The notes below the pieces were generated by a model. It had not been told where the DNA came from. It worked only from the letters and a program-made list of their open reading frames with translations, and made no database searches. A stretch of 64,000 bases of DNA from Phyto melanocephala (taxonomy: Eukaryota > Arthropoda > Insecta > Diptera > Rhinophoridae). The stretch lies in contig OW799234.1 in NCBI GenBank assembly GCA_941918925.1, positions 71,919,043-71,983,042 on the forward strand, in the 5' to 3' direction. The position numbers were made by a program, and so were the translations under genes. Shown here one piece after another: positions 34,201 to 42,138 of the stretch. The stretch's first letter is position 1. Every line of letters starts with the position of its first letter.

Positions 34201-35137
34201 AACAATGGAAAACGTTGATAAACGTAAAGATATTAAAATTGTGAATAAATGGGAAAGTATTGGTAAAAAACTTGGAGCACGTGCCCTCATTGCTAAGCCA
34301 GAATTTAATTCTTGTAATATATTTGAAGAAAATATGATCGCGGTTGAATTAAATAGAACTTACTCATACTATAATAAGCCAATTTATTTAGGTTTTACAA
34401 TTTTAGAACTTTCAAAATGGAAGATGTATGATTTCCATTATGAATATATGATACCTAAATATAAAACTAAAGTTGAACTTAATTATATGGATACAGATTC
34501 ATTTATATACACAATAGAAACGGATGACTTTTATGAAGACATTAAAAAAGATATTGAAGATAGGTTTGACACATCTGAATATGAGGCTAATAATCAATTT
34601 CATATTCCACAAAAAAACAAAAAGGTCTTAGGTATGATGAAAGATGAAAATTTTGGGAAGATAATGAAAGAGTTTGTTGGGTTGAGAGCGAAAATGTATT
34701 CGTTTAAAACAGAAAATATGGAAGAAGTTAAAAAAGCTAAGGGTGTCAAAGTGAACGTAACAAAAAAACTAAGTCTTTCTGACTACAAAAATTGCTTATA
34801 TAATAAAAAAATTTACTATAGAAATATGTATATTTTTAAATCAAAACTACACACTGTATATACATCCCTTATTAACAAGATATCCTTAAGCTATTTAGAT
34901 AATAAAAGATTTATATGTGTGAATAACATTAATACCCTAGCTTGGGGTCACTATAAAGAAAAATTTATTAATAATGATAGTGATGATTATTATTTAATGG
35001 ATATAGAATATAATAATGATAAAGATATCTGTAAAATAAATGATAATGAAGTAGAATTTGTAGATCAAAATTATATTATAGAGAGCTTTAATAATGATGA
35101 TAGTTTAGATAAATTTCTAATGGAAATAGAATATTAA
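31283..35137 (+). CDS. POLB: Polinton protein-primed family B DNA polymerase (POLB) with one intron
   Basis: ATG at 31283. Numbering with the intron included: an N-terminal C2H2 finger (CYECKTIF...KRHERTH, 5-25); a second finger-like CDDCLQYF...HQKNC near 372-395; Exo I YADSECIFE at about 424; a CHIC...DHCHFSGKYRGPAH zinc/HNH-like motif at 522-550; Exo II NFSSYDCHLF near 572; Exo III YLKTDVLLLAD at about 720; motif A YLDANNLYGWAM at about 821; motif B KLLNNAVYGKTM at about 964; motif C YMDTDSFIY at about 1067. It replicates the element from a protein primer. 32242-32352 is a 111-bp GT-AG intron without stops; spliced exons (31283-32241, 32353-35137) would give 1,247 aa. All catalytic motifs look intact. 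Confidence 0.96.
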   Translation: MAFVCYECKTIFSDIESLKRHERTHASCSKGVVSKKSPLDVKIIRSAFKSRLLTLSYDNKKEECLLPELFMKEACAPIKQEVNKFLKIHNALKFNMEFYALYAKPNMDTLEDTPLEVKTFQTKMKEIFNMEEFDDLFERKTQNILQKMEEFQEKDSGWTLIQLIKIEVNLNKHQPLRGTSYIPLPKKLTLKKACINVQNNDEFCFKWCIISAISDLKTHAERTFNYKVNISFNIININGYSLNFNGLSFPLKIKDIKIFESNNHNISINVFGYDEKADLVLGPYYKTKAKKIKHINILFLQKCIGEDVVSHYVWIKNISRLVKVHKITLNCYFYLVLHFFLFSLYVKLIYLYSNFCRLIKSQQTRHHESIFVCDDCLQYFHQKVKLQKHQKNCTKRISYVPSPDKSVLEFNNFSNKLDLPFVIYADSECIFENIQTCIPKGDISSTTLVDRHIPYAFAYYIKCSFSNSLNKFCSFKGLESPKLFIESLVNDVKYLYLNFISKSKTMTPLTELEKLDFDRNDICHICSKIIVNEVKVRDHCHFSGKYRGPAHNSCNINYKTPKFFPVIFHNFSSYDCHLFVKELNKIDDGSINIIPLNKELYISLSKTVKIEDNNIEIRFLDSYRFMPSSLDNLVKNLEKRDLKTVKSMYNDESKLNLLIRKGVFPYNYLNSIEKLLENSLPNIADFYNKLTDTQCSLEDYTHAKEVWKTFDCKNLEDYLMLYLKTDVLLLADVFENFRTVCKNIYQLDPCHYYTAPGLSWDAMLKITDIKLDLLTDKDMITFIQRGIRGGIVQCTKRHSIANNKYLSDYNNELPSKYLMYLDANNLYGWAMSEALPEGNFEWVEDINNFSLNSIPTDSSVGYILEVDLIYPVEIHDIHNNLPFCCENKKPPESKETKLIVDLHNKYEYIIHYKNLQQCLKHGLKLAKIHRILKFRQSNWLKKYISLNNFHRTNAKNSFEKNFFKLLNNAVYGKTMENVDKRKDIKIVNKWESIGKKLGARALIAKPEFNSCNIFEENMIAVELNRTYSYYNKPIYLGFTILELSKWKMYDFHYEYMIPKYKTKVELNYMDTDSFIYTIETDDFYEDIKKDIEDRFDTSEYEANNQFHIPQKNKKVLGMMKDENFGKIMKEFVGLRAKMYSFKTENMEEVKKAKGVKVNVTKKLSLSDYKNCLYNKKIYYRNMYIFKSKLHTVYTSLINKISLSYLDNKRFICVNNINTLAWGHYKEKFINNDSDDYYLMDIEYNNDKDICKINDNEVEFVDQNYIIESFNNDDSLDKFLMEIEY
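32242..32352 (+). other. in-frame intron inside the polymerase gene (stop-free, 111 bp)
   Basis: Begins GTTAGTAAAAGTG, has a pyrimidine-rich stretch and a TTCTAAT branch-like site, and ends TTTTTGCAG. It is a multiple of three without a stop, so it reads through as 37 hydrophobic residues that interrupt the conserved phrase YVWIKNISR / LIKSQ. Joining the flanks restores the reading expected for the family. Confidence 0.85.
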
Positions 35138-35300
35138 AATATACAAAATTCCATAATAATTGTTGTATATTAATTCTAAATACATTAAACTTTTATGTAA
35201 ACAAACTATAACTATTGCAATTATTTATTTTAAGAAATTATATTTTTTTATCAATAATAAACAAACTTTATATTTTCAATTATTAAATGTGTTTTATTTT

Positions 35301-35906
35301 CTAAATATTTTGCCATTGTACATTTTCAGTTTCATAATCTAACTTTTTACGATTTCTAGTTACTCGTGGGGAATACTGATACGGTAAAGTTGATTGCTTC
35401 AATTTTGTATGATTTTCTTCCTTTGATAATATTCTAATTTTTGGTGTTCCACTATTTGAAAAATTTTTTAGTCGTTTGCCTACTGAAGATGCAGAAGAAG
35501 GATTTATTTTTTGTACTGTTGTATCCATATCAATTTGATCATCGTGATCGTAAGTATAAATATCCTCTGGCAAGTTTATATTACATTGTGTTCCAACACT
35601 ACTTTGCTTTGATTGCATTGTTTGAGTTTCAATATGCTTTTTGTATGTTTTTCTTGTCTGAGTTTCATTATCACGTAAATTGTTATATTTAGAACTTATG
35701 ATCTGATTTGATGATTTTTGTTTTTCAATTAAATATTTCGCTAATTCTTGCTTAATATAATACCATTTGTTAATATCTTTTAACGTGTGTGAAGCATATA
35801 GTGGTAAAAGCTTTCGATGCAAAAAGGTGGAATCAGAATTTTTGTTTATAAACTTCTCATAAACTGATGGCTGTATAACTATTAGTTTAGATAAATTATT
35901 TGACAT
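35301..35906 (-). CDS. Polinton-conserved protein of unknown function, 201 aa
   Basis: ATG at 35906 (MSNNLSKLIVIQPSVYEKF). The N-terminal half (1-75) is the conserved part: KLIVIQPSVYEKF, then LPLYASHTL and INKWYYIKQELAKYLIEKQK, predicted helical. The C-terminal half is polar and basic (NETQTRKTYKKHIETQTMQ, RVTRNRKKLDYETE). Similar small proteins accompany the ATPase in other Polintons as I recall, where they are of unknown role, perhaps virion-associated. It overlaps the end of the previous gene by 11 bp, so the three minus-strand genes probably form one transcription unit. A longer GTG start at 35933 exists but ATG is preferred. Confidence 0.75.
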   Translation of the reverse strand: MSNNLSKLIVIQPSVYEKFINKNSDSTFLHRKLLPLYASHTLKDINKWYYIKQELAKYLIEKQKSSNQIISSKYNNLRDNETQTRKTYKKHIETQTMQSKQSSVGTQCNINLPEDIYTYDHDDQIDMDTTVQKINPSSASSVGKRLKNFSNSGTPKIRILSKEENHTKLKQSTLPYQYSPRVTRNRKKLDYETENVQWQNI

Positions 35907-36240
35907 TTTCCAAAATTTTTCCAATAACTCCACTTAATACTGAAGAAATAATAATTGGTAAGAATCCTCCCTTTTGAATAAGATGTTTCCTCTTTTGTTT
36001 CATAGAGGTTTGTGGTGAACAAACTTTTCTAATCGCATTTTTATATGGTTTTAATTTTTCAAAAACTGTTTTGTTTATTTTATGATTTTTTTTAATAACA
36101 TTGAAAAGTATTTCATGTATAGCTTTAATAGCAACATCATCAACATATTTTAAAATTGCATTACGTAGTTTGGGCTTCGCTTTTTTAAGAACATAAAGAA
36201 TATGTTTGTTCTCCCTCAACAATTTTAGATTGGAAGTCAT
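35896..36240 (-). CDS. Polinton-conserved small virion-type protein, 114 aa
   Basis: ATG at 36240. The main part is basic and helical (VLKKAKPKLRNAILKYVDDV, AIKAIHEILFNVIKKNHKIN, YKNAIRKVC). The tail runs KRKHLIQKGGFLPIIISSVL, then SGVIGKIL. A basic body followed by a GGFLP hydrophobic end is a common pattern in Polintons and adintoviruses, compared there with small adenovirus core or membrane-active proteins. That role is inferred by similarity of pattern only. It overlaps the ATPase stop by 56 bp and the following ORF by 11 bp, which indicates shared transcription or translation coupling. Confidence 0.75.
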   Translation of the reverse strand: MTSNLKLLRENKHILYVLKKAKPKLRNAILKYVDDVAIKAIHEILFNVIKKNHKINKTVFEKLKPYKNAIRKVCSPQTSMKQKRKHLIQKGGFLPIIISSVLSGVIGKILENVK

Positions 36241-36853
36241 TGTTTATATTTGCAAATATTGAACAGTGAGTATTATTGAATATATCAGATCTGAATCTTA
36301 ATGCGTTGTGTATTTGTTGTGTAAGATCAATTAATAAATAACCATGAGCATGTTGAGTGCATTTATTATATACATCAACCAAAGCTTTTGAATTTTCGGG
36401 ATATACTTGACGAGCCAAATGATGAAATTGTAACTTATCCCTTGGATTCTTAAACATTACTATATATTTAGAGTTTAAAGAAATATCTCTTGAATAAGCG
36501 CCTTTATGGAAAATGTTTTGTGTTACTAAAATTACAGCTAAATTTCTATGATGTGACCCCTTAGTGAAGAGTTCACAAACTTTTTTATTTGACGATTCAA
36601 GCATTAAATCATCCAATATTATTAAAGTTGATTCTTTATCATTAGTACTAAAAGTTTCTGGAATTCCTTTAATAAACTGAACATTTTTTATTAATGGTAG
36701 TGAATTTTTTTCAGAAAAACACCATACAATTCGATCAATGCCTTTAGATATTAAGTGTTGATTTTCAATCAAATTTTTAATAAATGTAGATTTCCCACAA
36801 CCTGAAGGACCACACACCATCATTGTAAATGGATATATAAACTGTTGAAACAT
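36185..36853 (-). CDS. ATP: Polinton DNA-packaging ATPase (A32/FtsK-HerA type)
   Basis: The first ATG in the conserved frame is at 36853 (MFQQFIYPFTMMVCGPSGCG), giving 222 aa. Walker A GPSGCGKST lies at residues 15-23 and Walker B STLIILDD at about 75-82; SHHRNLAVILVTQN carries the sensor-like Q-N. The frame stays open further upstream across the integrase start (GTG at 36871 and beyond), so a longer N-terminus through an upstream exon cannot be excluded. The family pumps the genome into capsids. The gene is head-to-head with the integrase (59 bp between starts), implying a compact divergent promoter. All ATPase residues are present. Confidence 0.93.
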   Translation of the reverse strand: MFQQFIYPFTMMVCGPSGCGKSTFIKNLIENQHLISKGIDRIVWCFSEKNSLPLIKNVQFIKGIPETFSTNDKESTLIILDDLMLESSNKKVCELFTKGSHHRNLAVILVTQNIFHKGAYSRDISLNSKYIVMFKNPRDKLQFHHLARQVYPENSKALVDVYNKCTQHAHGYLLIDLTQQIHNALRFRSDIFNNTHCSIFANINNDFQSKIVEGEQTYSLCS

Positions 36854-36912
36854 GTTTACACATTCATACACAACACGTAAATGAATCGAAGCTTTACATT
36901 CCTTAAATAAAT

Positions 36913-37839
36913 ATGAGTAAACAAACTCTTGTTAATGAACTTCATCGTCAAGCAAGAAAAAACTTTAAACGTCGACGATTTATTCAGAAGGGGATTCTAG
37001 ATACATGGCAAATAGATTTAGTGGAGATGATTCCATATTCAAAATTTAATAAAGGTTTCAAGTATATGCTTACTGTAATAGATGTATTCTCAAAGTATGC
37101 GTATGCTGCACCACTGAAATCTAAAACAGGAACAGAGATTTCAAAAGCATTTAAAAATATTATAAAGTTGAACGAACAAAAATCTCCCAAAAATCTTCAT
37201 TCTGATCAAGGAACAGAATTTTATAATAAAGACTTTAAAAGTCTAATGAAAAAACTTAATATTAATCATTATCACACTTTTTCAAATATGAAGGCATCTG
37301 TAGTTGAGCGTTTTAACAGAACTTTAAAAACTAAAATGTGGAAACAATTCAGTATGCAAGGAAATTATAAGTGGATAAATATATTAGATAAATTATTGCA
37401 AGAGTATAATTCATCTTATCACCGTACTATTAAAATGAGACCCAACTCTGTTAACAAGAAAAATGAAAAAAGGCTTCTTAGAACTATATACAATAACTTA
37501 AAAATATTTAAAAGAGGAAAATATAAGACAAATGATTTTGTTCGCATAAGCAAATATAAAAATGTTTTTGAGAAAGGATATACACCAAATTGGTCTTCAG
37601 AAGTTTTTCAAATAAATAAAAGTTTTGTAACAAATCCAATAACATATCAACTTAAAGATCTTAAGGGAAATATAATAAAAGGTGGATTTTATGAAGAAGA
37701 ATTATTAAAAACTAAAGTTCCCAACGTTTATTTAGTAGAAAAAGTGTTGAAACGTCGTGGAAAAAAGCTGTTTGTAAAATGGCTAGGTTTCGGAAAGGAA
37801 CATAATTCATGGATTCATCAAACCGACATAGGCGAATAA
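36913..37839 (+). CDS. INT: Polinton integrase (retroviral rve fold) with chromodomain
   Basis: 308 aa from ATG 36913. The basic N-terminus (HRQARKNFKRRRFIQKG) leads into the catalytic core: WQIDLVEM (D35), HSDQGTEF (D97) and VVERFNRTLKTKMW (E131), a complete D,D-E triad. GKYKTNDFVRISKYKNVFEK starts the C-terminal SH3-like part. YLVEKVLKRRGKKLFVKWLG followed by NSWIHQTD (about 273-303) is a chromodomain, which in other elements can steer integration towards modified histones. No HHCC zinc finger is visible at the N-terminus. It inserts the element and generates the 6-bp duplication seen here. Confidence 0.95.
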   Translation: MSKQTLVNELHRQARKNFKRRRFIQKGILDTWQIDLVEMIPYSKFNKGFKYMLTVIDVFSKYAYAAPLKSKTGTEISKAFKNIIKLNEQKSPKNLHSDQGTEFYNKDFKSLMKKLNINHYHTFSNMKASVVERFNRTLKTKMWKQFSMQGNYKWINILDKLLQEYNSSYHRTIKMRPNSVNKKNEKRLLRTIYNNLKIFKRGKYKTNDFVRISKYKNVFEKGYTPNWSSEVFQINKSFVTNPITYQLKDLKGNIIKGGFYEEELLKTKVPNVYLVEKVLKRRGKKLFVKWLGFGKEHNSWIHQTDIGE

Positions 37840-37899
37840 CCCAATTTTAATCATATATGTATAGCAAACAACGACTAACTTCAATTATTTCTTTTGAAG

Positions 37900-38805
37900 A
37901 TGGCTTCAAGTATGGAAGAAAGTGATCTTTATGTTACTTTATTAAGTAATGATTCAACAGATATTTATAAAAACTCTTCAAGCACTTTTACAAATTTGCT
38001 AAAGCAATCTTTATACCTAAACGATAAATGGGTAGTTGGATTATCAGATATTTCTTTTTCATTAATGAATAAAACAAAAAAAGAAGATAATGAAAATGTT
38101 ATAAAACGTAAAAAACGAAATGTGTTAAACCAACCTTTAGATTATGAAATATTAAAAACACCAAATCCGGATGTTAATATTAATCATGAAAGTATTAAAT
38201 TGAAATTTAAAGAACTTATGAATAAAACAAACGAGCAAACAAAAACAAATTTAGAGAATGGTTATAAAATTTCAAAACGTTTAAATAATGTGGATGATAA
38301 TATTCTAAAAACTATAACACCATTCGAAGAAAAGAAAGGTGACAATAAAAGAAATTCAAATATAAAAAGAAACGAAAATAAAGGTAGCTCAAATATCAAA
38401 CAAAATGCTCAAACTATTGATCAAGAGTTTGAAGCTAATAGAAAAGATTCTATTTTATCGTCAAAAAAATATATTTTAGATAAATCTTTAAATGATTTGC
38501 CTACCAATATAAACAACTTTATTAATAAAAATGAATCCACTGGAATAGATGAAATCGTATTTATTTACACTGATATAATTAAACCTCGATACGTAGGAAG
38601 TAAAAAAACGAAATGTTTAAAAATATTTTCAATATCGACATTAAAAAATTATATTCATTTTAGCCGTATTGAATATTTTCCAATCGAAACTTTTAATATT
38701 AATGATATTTCAATAATGATTCGAAATGATGAAGGGAAAGTAATGGAGTTGTTAGAATATATTCCAGTTTATTGCACTTTACACTTTAAAAAGAAACGTA
38801 TATAA
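37900..38805 (+). CDS. Polinton putative minor capsid (penton-like) protein, 301 aa
   Basis: The ATG at 37900 is preferred to a TTG six bases upstream. The N-terminus reads DLYVTLLSNDSTDIYKNSSS, then FTNLLKQSLYLNDKWVVGLS DISF, the fly version of a conserved Polinton/adintovirus opening (V-T-L-x-SN-S ... L ... W-x-VGL). I associate that opening with the penton or minor capsid gene; this identification is from memory of the family and not tested. The middle (about 75-200) is a lysine/asparagine-rich low-complexity insert (NKRNSNIKRNENKGSSNIK). The C-terminal part returns to beta-strand pattern (DEIVFIYTDIIKPRYVGSKK, HFSRIEYFPI). It lies just upstream of the other capsid genes on the same strand, which supports a virion role. 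Confidence 0.7.
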   Translation: MASSMEESDLYVTLLSNDSTDIYKNSSSTFTNLLKQSLYLNDKWVVGLSDISFSLMNKTKKEDNENVIKRKKRNVLNQPLDYEILKTPNPDVNINHESIKLKFKELMNKTNEQTKTNLENGYKISKRLNNVDDNILKTITPFEEKKGDNKRNSNIKRNENKGSSNIKQNAQTIDQEFEANRKDSILSSKKYILDKSLNDLPTNINNFINKNESTGIDEIVFIYTDIIKPRYVGSKKTKCLKIFSISTLKNYIHFSRIEYFPIETFNINDISIMIRNDEGKVMELLEYIPVYCTLHFKKKRI

Positions 38806-38845
38806 TGATTATGTAATAGAAAGATAAATCATTTTTATTACAACC

Positions 38846-39283
38846 ATGGATGTGATGTATACAAATTATTATAATAATCAGTCTGGAAATAACTTACAAA
38901 ATATTGGTGAAATATATCATACACCAAGAATTATACAGTATGGACGTGGTATTGGATCACTTTTTTCAGCATTATTCTCCCATCTAAAACCTTTATTGAA
39001 AACAGGTTTGCATATTTTAAAAAATAAATCATTAGATATTGGAAAAGAAATGTTGGAGGAAATTGGAACAAAACCAGTAAAACAAATTTTATTAAATCAA
39101 GGAAGAAAAGTCATGAATGACATTACAGAGGCTGCTATCGACAAGATTAAAACAATGCAAAGAGGCAAAGGGAAGCGTATAAAACTAAAACGTTTAAAAC
39201 AGAGACCGCAGAATAAATTAAAACGTTGCAGAGGAAAGAACTTTAAAGATATTTTTGGAAATTTGAAATGTCTGGATTTATAG
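38846..39283 (+). CDS. Polinton pVI/pX-like virion protein, 145 aa
   Basis: ATG at 38846. After a Tyr/Asn-rich start comes YGRGIGSLFSALFSHLKPLL, a glycine-containing amphipathic segment (about residues 32-52), followed by helices (LHILKNKSLDIGKEMLEEIG, KQILLNQGRKVMNDITEAAI) and a very basic end (RGKGKRIKLKRLKQRPQNKL KRCRGKN). This layout is typical of the Polinton protein compared with adenovirus pVI/pX, which helps membrane disruption or genome binding; function here is inferred. It overlaps the start of the major capsid gene by 16 bp in another frame. Confidence 0.8.
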   Translation: MDVMYTNYYNNQSGNNLQNIGEIYHTPRIIQYGRGIGSLFSALFSHLKPLLKTGLHILKNKSLDIGKEMLEEIGTKPVKQILLNQGRKVMNDITEAAIDKIKTMQRGKGKRIKLKRLKQRPQNKLKRCRGKNFKDIFGNLKCLDL

Positions 39284-40536
39284 AATGTATGAAAAGTGAA
39301 TTAGATTTATTTGAAGCTCCTCCAATTCAAACCAGTGTCATTAAAACTGAAGAAATATCCTACAACCCAATAGCTTCTTTGGATAATTCTAGTACTATTG
39401 AGTTTGTATCATTAGGAAATGGAGAAACTTATAGAGATCTCAATAGTATTTATCTTAGACTAGTCGTTGAATTTAAAGGAAGCGGAAGTGTTGTTAATAA
39501 CCTTTTACACTCATTATTTAGAAACTGTATAGTTCATCTAAATAATAAAAATGTATCCCAACCTGACAATAACTATCACTATAGAGCATATATGGAAACA
39601 TTGTTAAATTATGGAAACGATGCAACATCAACACATCTTGAATCTTGTGGTTGGGCAGTTGATACAAATAAAATTAATTCATTAATTGAGAAAGAAAACC
39701 CCGGATTAGATAAAAGAAGAAAATTATTTAAAATTGGAAAAAAAGTAGAGCTTTTTGGAAAACTTCATGTAGATGTGTTTAATCAACAAAAATACTTGCT
39801 AAATAATGTTGATATTAAGGTAACGCTAAATTTGGAGAAACCCGAATTCTATATTTTAGAAGGTGGAGATAAAAATGAATGTAATTTAAAAATACACGAA
39901 GCTAATTTATACATAAATCATCTTGCTATCAATAATAATATTTTAATGGCACATCACAACGTGTTGCAATCAAAAAATGCAATATATCCATATAAGAGAG
40001 TGGAAATAAAAACATTTACTATACATCCTGGAAACCACTCGCTATCTTTAGATAATGTTATACTTGGACAGCTACCTAATTTTGTAATTTTTGGTATGGT
40101 ATCTAATAAAGCTTATACAGGAGATAGAAAAGAAAATCCATTTAACTTTCAACATTTTAACCTACAAAGATTCAATTTGGTTGTTAATGGAGTGCAATTT
40201 CCCGCACAACCAATTGAATTTAACTATAATAATGGCACAATTATAAGCACCCGTGGTTATCAAACACTATTTAAAGGAACTGGAATTCATCATTTTGATA
40301 AAGGTCATCAAATAACTAAAGAACTTTTTGATAACGGATATTTTATGCTCGCTTTTGATTTAACACCTGATCATAATAACAACTCTAACTGTGGAAATTT
40401 AATAAATCAAGGGACAATTCGCATTGAAGGACGTTTTGGAAAACCAATTACTGAAGCGATTACCTGTTTAGTGTATTGTGAATTTGATAGCATAATAGAA
40501 ATTGATAAGTCTCGCAGTATTTTTCAAACGCTATGA
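39268..40536 (+). CDS. Polinton major capsid protein (double jelly-roll), 422 aa
   Basis: ATG at 39268. The N-terminus KSELDLFEAPPIQTSVIKTE, then STIEFVSLGNGETYRDLNSI YLRL, is the hallmark start of Polinton/adintovirus hexon-like proteins. The rest is beta-rich without membrane helices, with conserved-looking FRNCIVHLNNKNVSQPDNNY HYRAYMETLLNYG and, near the end, FTIHPGNHSLSLDNVILGQL and KELFDNGYFMLAFDLTPDHN. About 420 aa is within the family range. It would form the trimeric capsomers of an icosahedral particle. The gene overlaps its neighbours on both sides (16 bp and ATGA), consistent with one late-type unit: minor capsid, pVI-like, MCP, protease. The frame is fully open. Confidence 0.9.
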   Translation: MSGFIECMKSELDLFEAPPIQTSVIKTEEISYNPIASLDNSSTIEFVSLGNGETYRDLNSIYLRLVVEFKGSGSVVNNLLHSLFRNCIVHLNNKNVSQPDNNYHYRAYMETLLNYGNDATSTHLESCGWAVDTNKINSLIEKENPGLDKRRKLFKIGKKVELFGKLHVDVFNQQKYLLNNVDIKVTLNLEKPEFYILEGGDKNECNLKIHEANLYINHLAINNNILMAHHNVLQSKNAIYPYKRVEIKTFTIHPGNHSLSLDNVILGQLPNFVIFGMVSNKAYTGDRKENPFNFQHFNLQRFNLVVNGVQFPAQPIEFNYNNGTIISTRGYQTLFKGTGIHHFDKGHQITKELFDNGYFMLAFDLTPDHNNNSNCGNLINQGTIRIEGRFGKPITEAITCLVYCEFDSIIEIDKSRSIFQTL

Positions 40537-40985
40537 ATGCAATTACAATAAAAAATACTTTGAATTCAAACAATATAACAAAGAGTAAATTTAAAGGTGT
40601 TTATGCATGCAATAAATTACCAACAAAATCAGTTAAAAAACCATGTTTTTATATTGCTAACACTGATCCATCACATAAACCTGGACAGCATTGGGTTGCA
40701 TTTTACTTTCCTAAAAATAAAGCAGCTGAATTCTTCTGCTCTGCTGGCCAACCACCTATTAAACAATTCATTTCATTTTTAAGAAGAAATTCCAAAACTT
40801 TCATCTGCAATACAAGACGAATTCAAAGTGAAACATCTAATTTATGTGGTTTATACTGCTGTATTTTTATTTATTTAAGAAGTAAAAATGTATCTTTTAA
40901 TCAAATATTAAGAATTTTTAATTATTTTAACTTATATAAAAATGATACAATAGTACTAAGGTTATTTAAGATTTTTTTTTTTTAA
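40533..40985 (+). CDS. PRO: Polinton maturation protease (adenovirus-type C5/Ulp1-like)
   Basis: The ATG at 40533 overlaps the capsid stop (ATGA). The 150-aa protein has GQHWVAFYF (catalytic His53), EFFCSAGQPP (64-75) and SNLCGLYCCIFIYL (catalytic Cys105). In this family the second motif normally has an acidic residue where Cys69 stands; Glu66 nearby might substitute, otherwise the triad is damaged. The end is an odd run of hydrophobic residues coming from TTTTTTTTTT, so the natural C-terminus may be shifted. Role: cleavage of capsid precursors during assembly. Position directly after the capsid gene fits. Confidence 0.87.
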   Translation: MNAITIKNTLNSNNITKSKFKGVYACNKLPTKSVKKPCFYIANTDPSHKPGQHWVAFYFPKNKAAEFFCSAGQPPIKQFISFLRRNSKTFICNTRRIQSETSNLCGLYCCIFIYLRSKNVSFNQILRIFNYFNLYKNDTIVLRLFKIFFF

Positions 40986-41048
40986 ACAATTATGAAAATA
41001 AAAATAAAAAAAGATATATAAACAAATAATACAATAAAATGATGTTTA

Positions 41049-41249
41049 TTATTTTTTCGCTTCAAAATTTTCCGCTGCTTTTAAAATAATGTTGTCATTC
41101 CCATCATATAATGCCAGGAATAGTTGGAGGTCTATTGGCGGTAGGATGATCACTTCCTCTATATGTATCCTTTCCTTTTCTATTGTCCTTTCTCCGTTTT
41201 GGTTGTTTTTGCTTACAGCGTTTTCCTTAGGTTTTTTAAGAAAATCCAT
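41049..41249 (-). CDS. small Polinton ORF, 66 aa, unknown
   Basis: ATG at 41249 (MDFLKKPKENAVSKNNQNGE), a charged N-terminus, then IEEVIILPPIDLQLFLALYD and a helical end ILKAAENFEAKK. It is convergent with the protease. Residue use looks protein-like rather than random, but it is short and I recognise no family. Confidence 0.45.
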   Translation of the reverse strand: MDFLKKPKENAVSKNNQNGERTIEKERIHIEEVIILPPIDLQLFLALYDGNDNIILKAAENFEAKK

Positions 41250-41839
41250 GTCGCTTCTTGCACAGTTTTTTTAAAAATGATTGATTGTTTAAATACGTTA
41301 CGAAAAATTCTATCATATTCATAAAATTTACACTCATACAAAATTCTAAAATCTTGACCTATTCTAACAAAAGTGTAAATATTTTGTTTACTAATGTCAA
41401 CAACCTTTCATATTTTGTCTCTTTAGTTAACTTACAATTTTTTAAATTATCATGACTATGTCTAACACAATTGAAAGAAAATACATTTTAAAGTCAATAA
41501 ACTTTCAGGAAAACTTCCAAGAATACTTAAAAATATACTCAGCTTATTTTTCAACTAAAAGTGCAATTTAAGAAATAAAAAAATATAATAAAACTTCAAA
41601 TGTCTTATGTAAAAACTTTGTTATCATAAAATTAAAGCGTTAAATTTCATTTCAGCTATAGCACACGACAAAACAACAAATGTATTTCATATACACATCT
41701 ACATACGTGAAAAAAGAAGATTTTGTTTTATGTTTTGAAAATTTTTGTTTATTAATAATGCTTACTTAAAATGTAGAATAAATAATTAATTAACTGATAC
41801 ACAAATTATGTTTAAATTATTGTATATATGTACAAAATG
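41250..41839. other. Polinton gene-free stretch
   Basis: AT-rich, no ORF above chance. Upstream region of the 66-aa ORF and downstream of the 95-aa ORF. Confidence 0.5.
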
Positions 41840-42127
41840 TTATTTTATACGTTTTTCCAATAAATAATATCTCCTTATTAGATTCTCTATAAAAATTTTT
41901 TTCTGCCCGTATATCATACATCTGCATGTGTCAGGACCCTCAGTTGTGGAATCCGTTGCCCAAATACAATTTTTGTAATGAACACCGTGTTTTCCATGCA
42001 CAGGTATTTCCTCAGTGTCTTTACAACTCTGTGTTAATTTTAAAAAATTATTAATAAGACAAAGGTGTTCAATAAAAATATATCCGTTGAAGTCTTCCAA
42101 AAATTTAAGAATTATATTTCTCGACAT
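41840..42127 (-). CDS. small cysteine-containing Polinton ORF, 95 aa, unknown
   Basis: The ATG at 42127 lies only 12 bp inside the right TIR, as expected for a terminal gene. The N-terminal half is hydrophobic and helical (IILKFLEDFNGYIFIEHLCL INNFL). The second half has CKDTEEIPVHGKHGVHYKNC and CRCMIYG, i.e. Cys/His spaced as in a small zinc-binding or disulphide domain. The end is basic (RRYYLLEKRIK). No family recognised. Promoter elements would have to lie within the TIR. Confidence 0.5.
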   Translation of the reverse strand: MSRNIILKFLEDFNGYIFIEHLCLINNFLKLTQSCKDTEEIPVHGKHGVHYKNCIWATDSTTEGPDTCRCMIYGQKKIFIENLIRRYYLLEKRIK

Positions 42128-42138
42128 GTTAACTTAGC

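Noticed and set aside
35441..35692. 83-codon plus-strand ORF in the Polinton
   Set aside because: Antisense to the 201-aa minus-strand gene, no protein features.
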